In this document: in pieces, positions 6,327-6,533 of the stretch
Position numbering within the stretch: position 1 is the first letter of the stretch
Layout of the letters: each line of letters opens with the position of its first letter
DNA from: Clostridia bacterium
GTDB taxonomy: Bacteria > Bacillota > DSM-16504 > Desulfitibacterales > Desulfitibacteraceae
Assembly: GCA_018333845.1 (NCBI GenBank)
Contig: JAGXSK010000060.1
Coordinates: 1 to 6,533 of the forward strand
DNA: 6,533 bases
Direction: 5' to 3'
Program-made: the position numbers and the translations under genes
The notes under the pieces: model-generated
What the model was told of the DNA's origin: nothing
The model's input: the letters and a program-made list of their open reading frames with translations, nothing else
Database searches by the model: none

Positions 6327-6358
6327 CAACTATGCAATATTAAATAGTTGTATAGTTA
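6327..6358. promoter_or_regulatory. Repeated ATAGTTR motif with 7-bp inverted repeat
   Basis: CAACTAT (6327-6333) and ATAGTTG (6344-6350) form a perfect inverted repeat with a 10-nt spacer; a further ATAGTTA (6352-6358) repeats the second arm directly. The cluster begins about 20 nt inside the predicted transcript of the lipoprotein gene, a typical repressor location. It may instead be chance in AT-rich DNA. Confidence 0.25.
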
Positions 6359-6383
6359 TATATTTATATTAATCTTATATAAC

Positions 6384-6413
6384 ACTATAACATGTTAAGT
6401 TTTATAATTGCAA
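6384..6413 (-). promoter_or_regulatory. Candidate sigma-A promoter with extended -10 for the lipoprotein gene
   Basis: TTGCAA (6408-6413, 4 of 6), an 18-nt spacer and TATAGT (6384-6389, 5 of 6), with TGT giving an extended -10. A perfect 10-bp palindrome TAACATGTTA (6388-6397) overlaps the -10 and the spacer and could be an operator. The promoter lies just downstream of the preceding terminator, as expected for a monocistronic unit. Confidence 0.5.
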
Positions 6414-6484
6414 CATAATTTCTAGTTAGTAAAACAATAAAAATCCAAAAAACCACTGAAAAAATATCGAATTAAAAGTTGAAT

Positions 6485-6511
6485 CAAAAAACTAGCTGCT
6501 ATTAGCTAGTT
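6485..6511 (-). terminator. Rho-independent terminator of a gene beyond the right edge
   Basis: Read on the minus strand, an 8-bp perfect stem AACTAGCT / AGCTAGTT with a 6-nt loop ends in six T residues. It faces a transcript arriving from outside the window, so at least one minus-strand gene lies beyond 6533. The last 22 bases show nothing further. Confidence 0.75.
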
Positions 6512-6533
6512 AAGTTCAAACAATGGCTCCCCG

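Larger units (their letters stand above)
6074..6377 (-). other. Long untranslated leader (about 300 nt) of the lipoprotein gene
   Basis: Non-coding stretch between the predicted start of transcription and GTG 6073. All frames are broken by frequent stops; the longest short frame has no ribosome binding site. Weak foldable elements are AAATTTCT / AGAGATTT (one G-U pair, 10-nt loop) at about 6195-6220 and TTATAAA / TTTATAA just before the ribosome binding site. I recognise no riboswitch consensus. GGTGA-type repeats occupy 6262-6312. Confidence 0.4.

Overview
The window looks like a low-GC, AT-rich Firmicute chromosome, most likely a clostridial lineage. The evidence is the ctsR-mcsA-mcsB-clpC stress operon in its standard order, strong AGGAGG-type ribosome binding sites, sigma-A-like promoters and an OpuCC/OsmF-type lipoprotein. 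Every supported gene lies on the minus strand, so the text below reads from high to low coordinates. I see no CRISPR array, tRNA, rRNA or intact mobile element. || 6533-5065: an intrinsic terminator at 6485-6511 closes a gene lying outside the window. A non-coding stretch of about 400 bases follows, with a candidate extended -10 promoter (6384-6413) and a leader of about 300 nt. The leader contains short GGTGA-type repeats that may be a transposon-end relic. Next comes a lone substrate-binding lipoprotein of the glycine betaine/choline/carnitine ABC family (5135-6073), closed by a strong terminator (5065-5109). It looks monocistronic, with no permease or ATPase beside it. || 5064-3954: two small, mutually similar membrane proteins of the nucleoside-recognition/Gate type (4497-4916 and 3980-4486) form a tightly spaced pair. 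Upstream are a weak promoter candidate and two perfect dyads; downstream is a short terminator (3954-3977). || 3953-1: the class III heat-shock operon. A sigma-A-like promoter is followed immediately by an unusually dense array of CtsR heptads, then ctsR (repressor), mcsA (zinc protein and kinase activator), mcsB (protein arginine kinase) and clpC (Hsp100 unfoldase, cut by the window edge). In the known system CtsR represses the operon; on stress McsB with McsA inactivates CtsR and marks damaged proteins with phosphoarginine, which the ClpC N-domain recognises for ClpP degradation. || The two points most worth checking are that this CtsR has Gln-Gln where characterised CtsR proteins carry Lys-Arg just before the glycine-rich wing, removing the published McsB target arginine, and that the operator holds four or five heptads instead of a single tandem pair.
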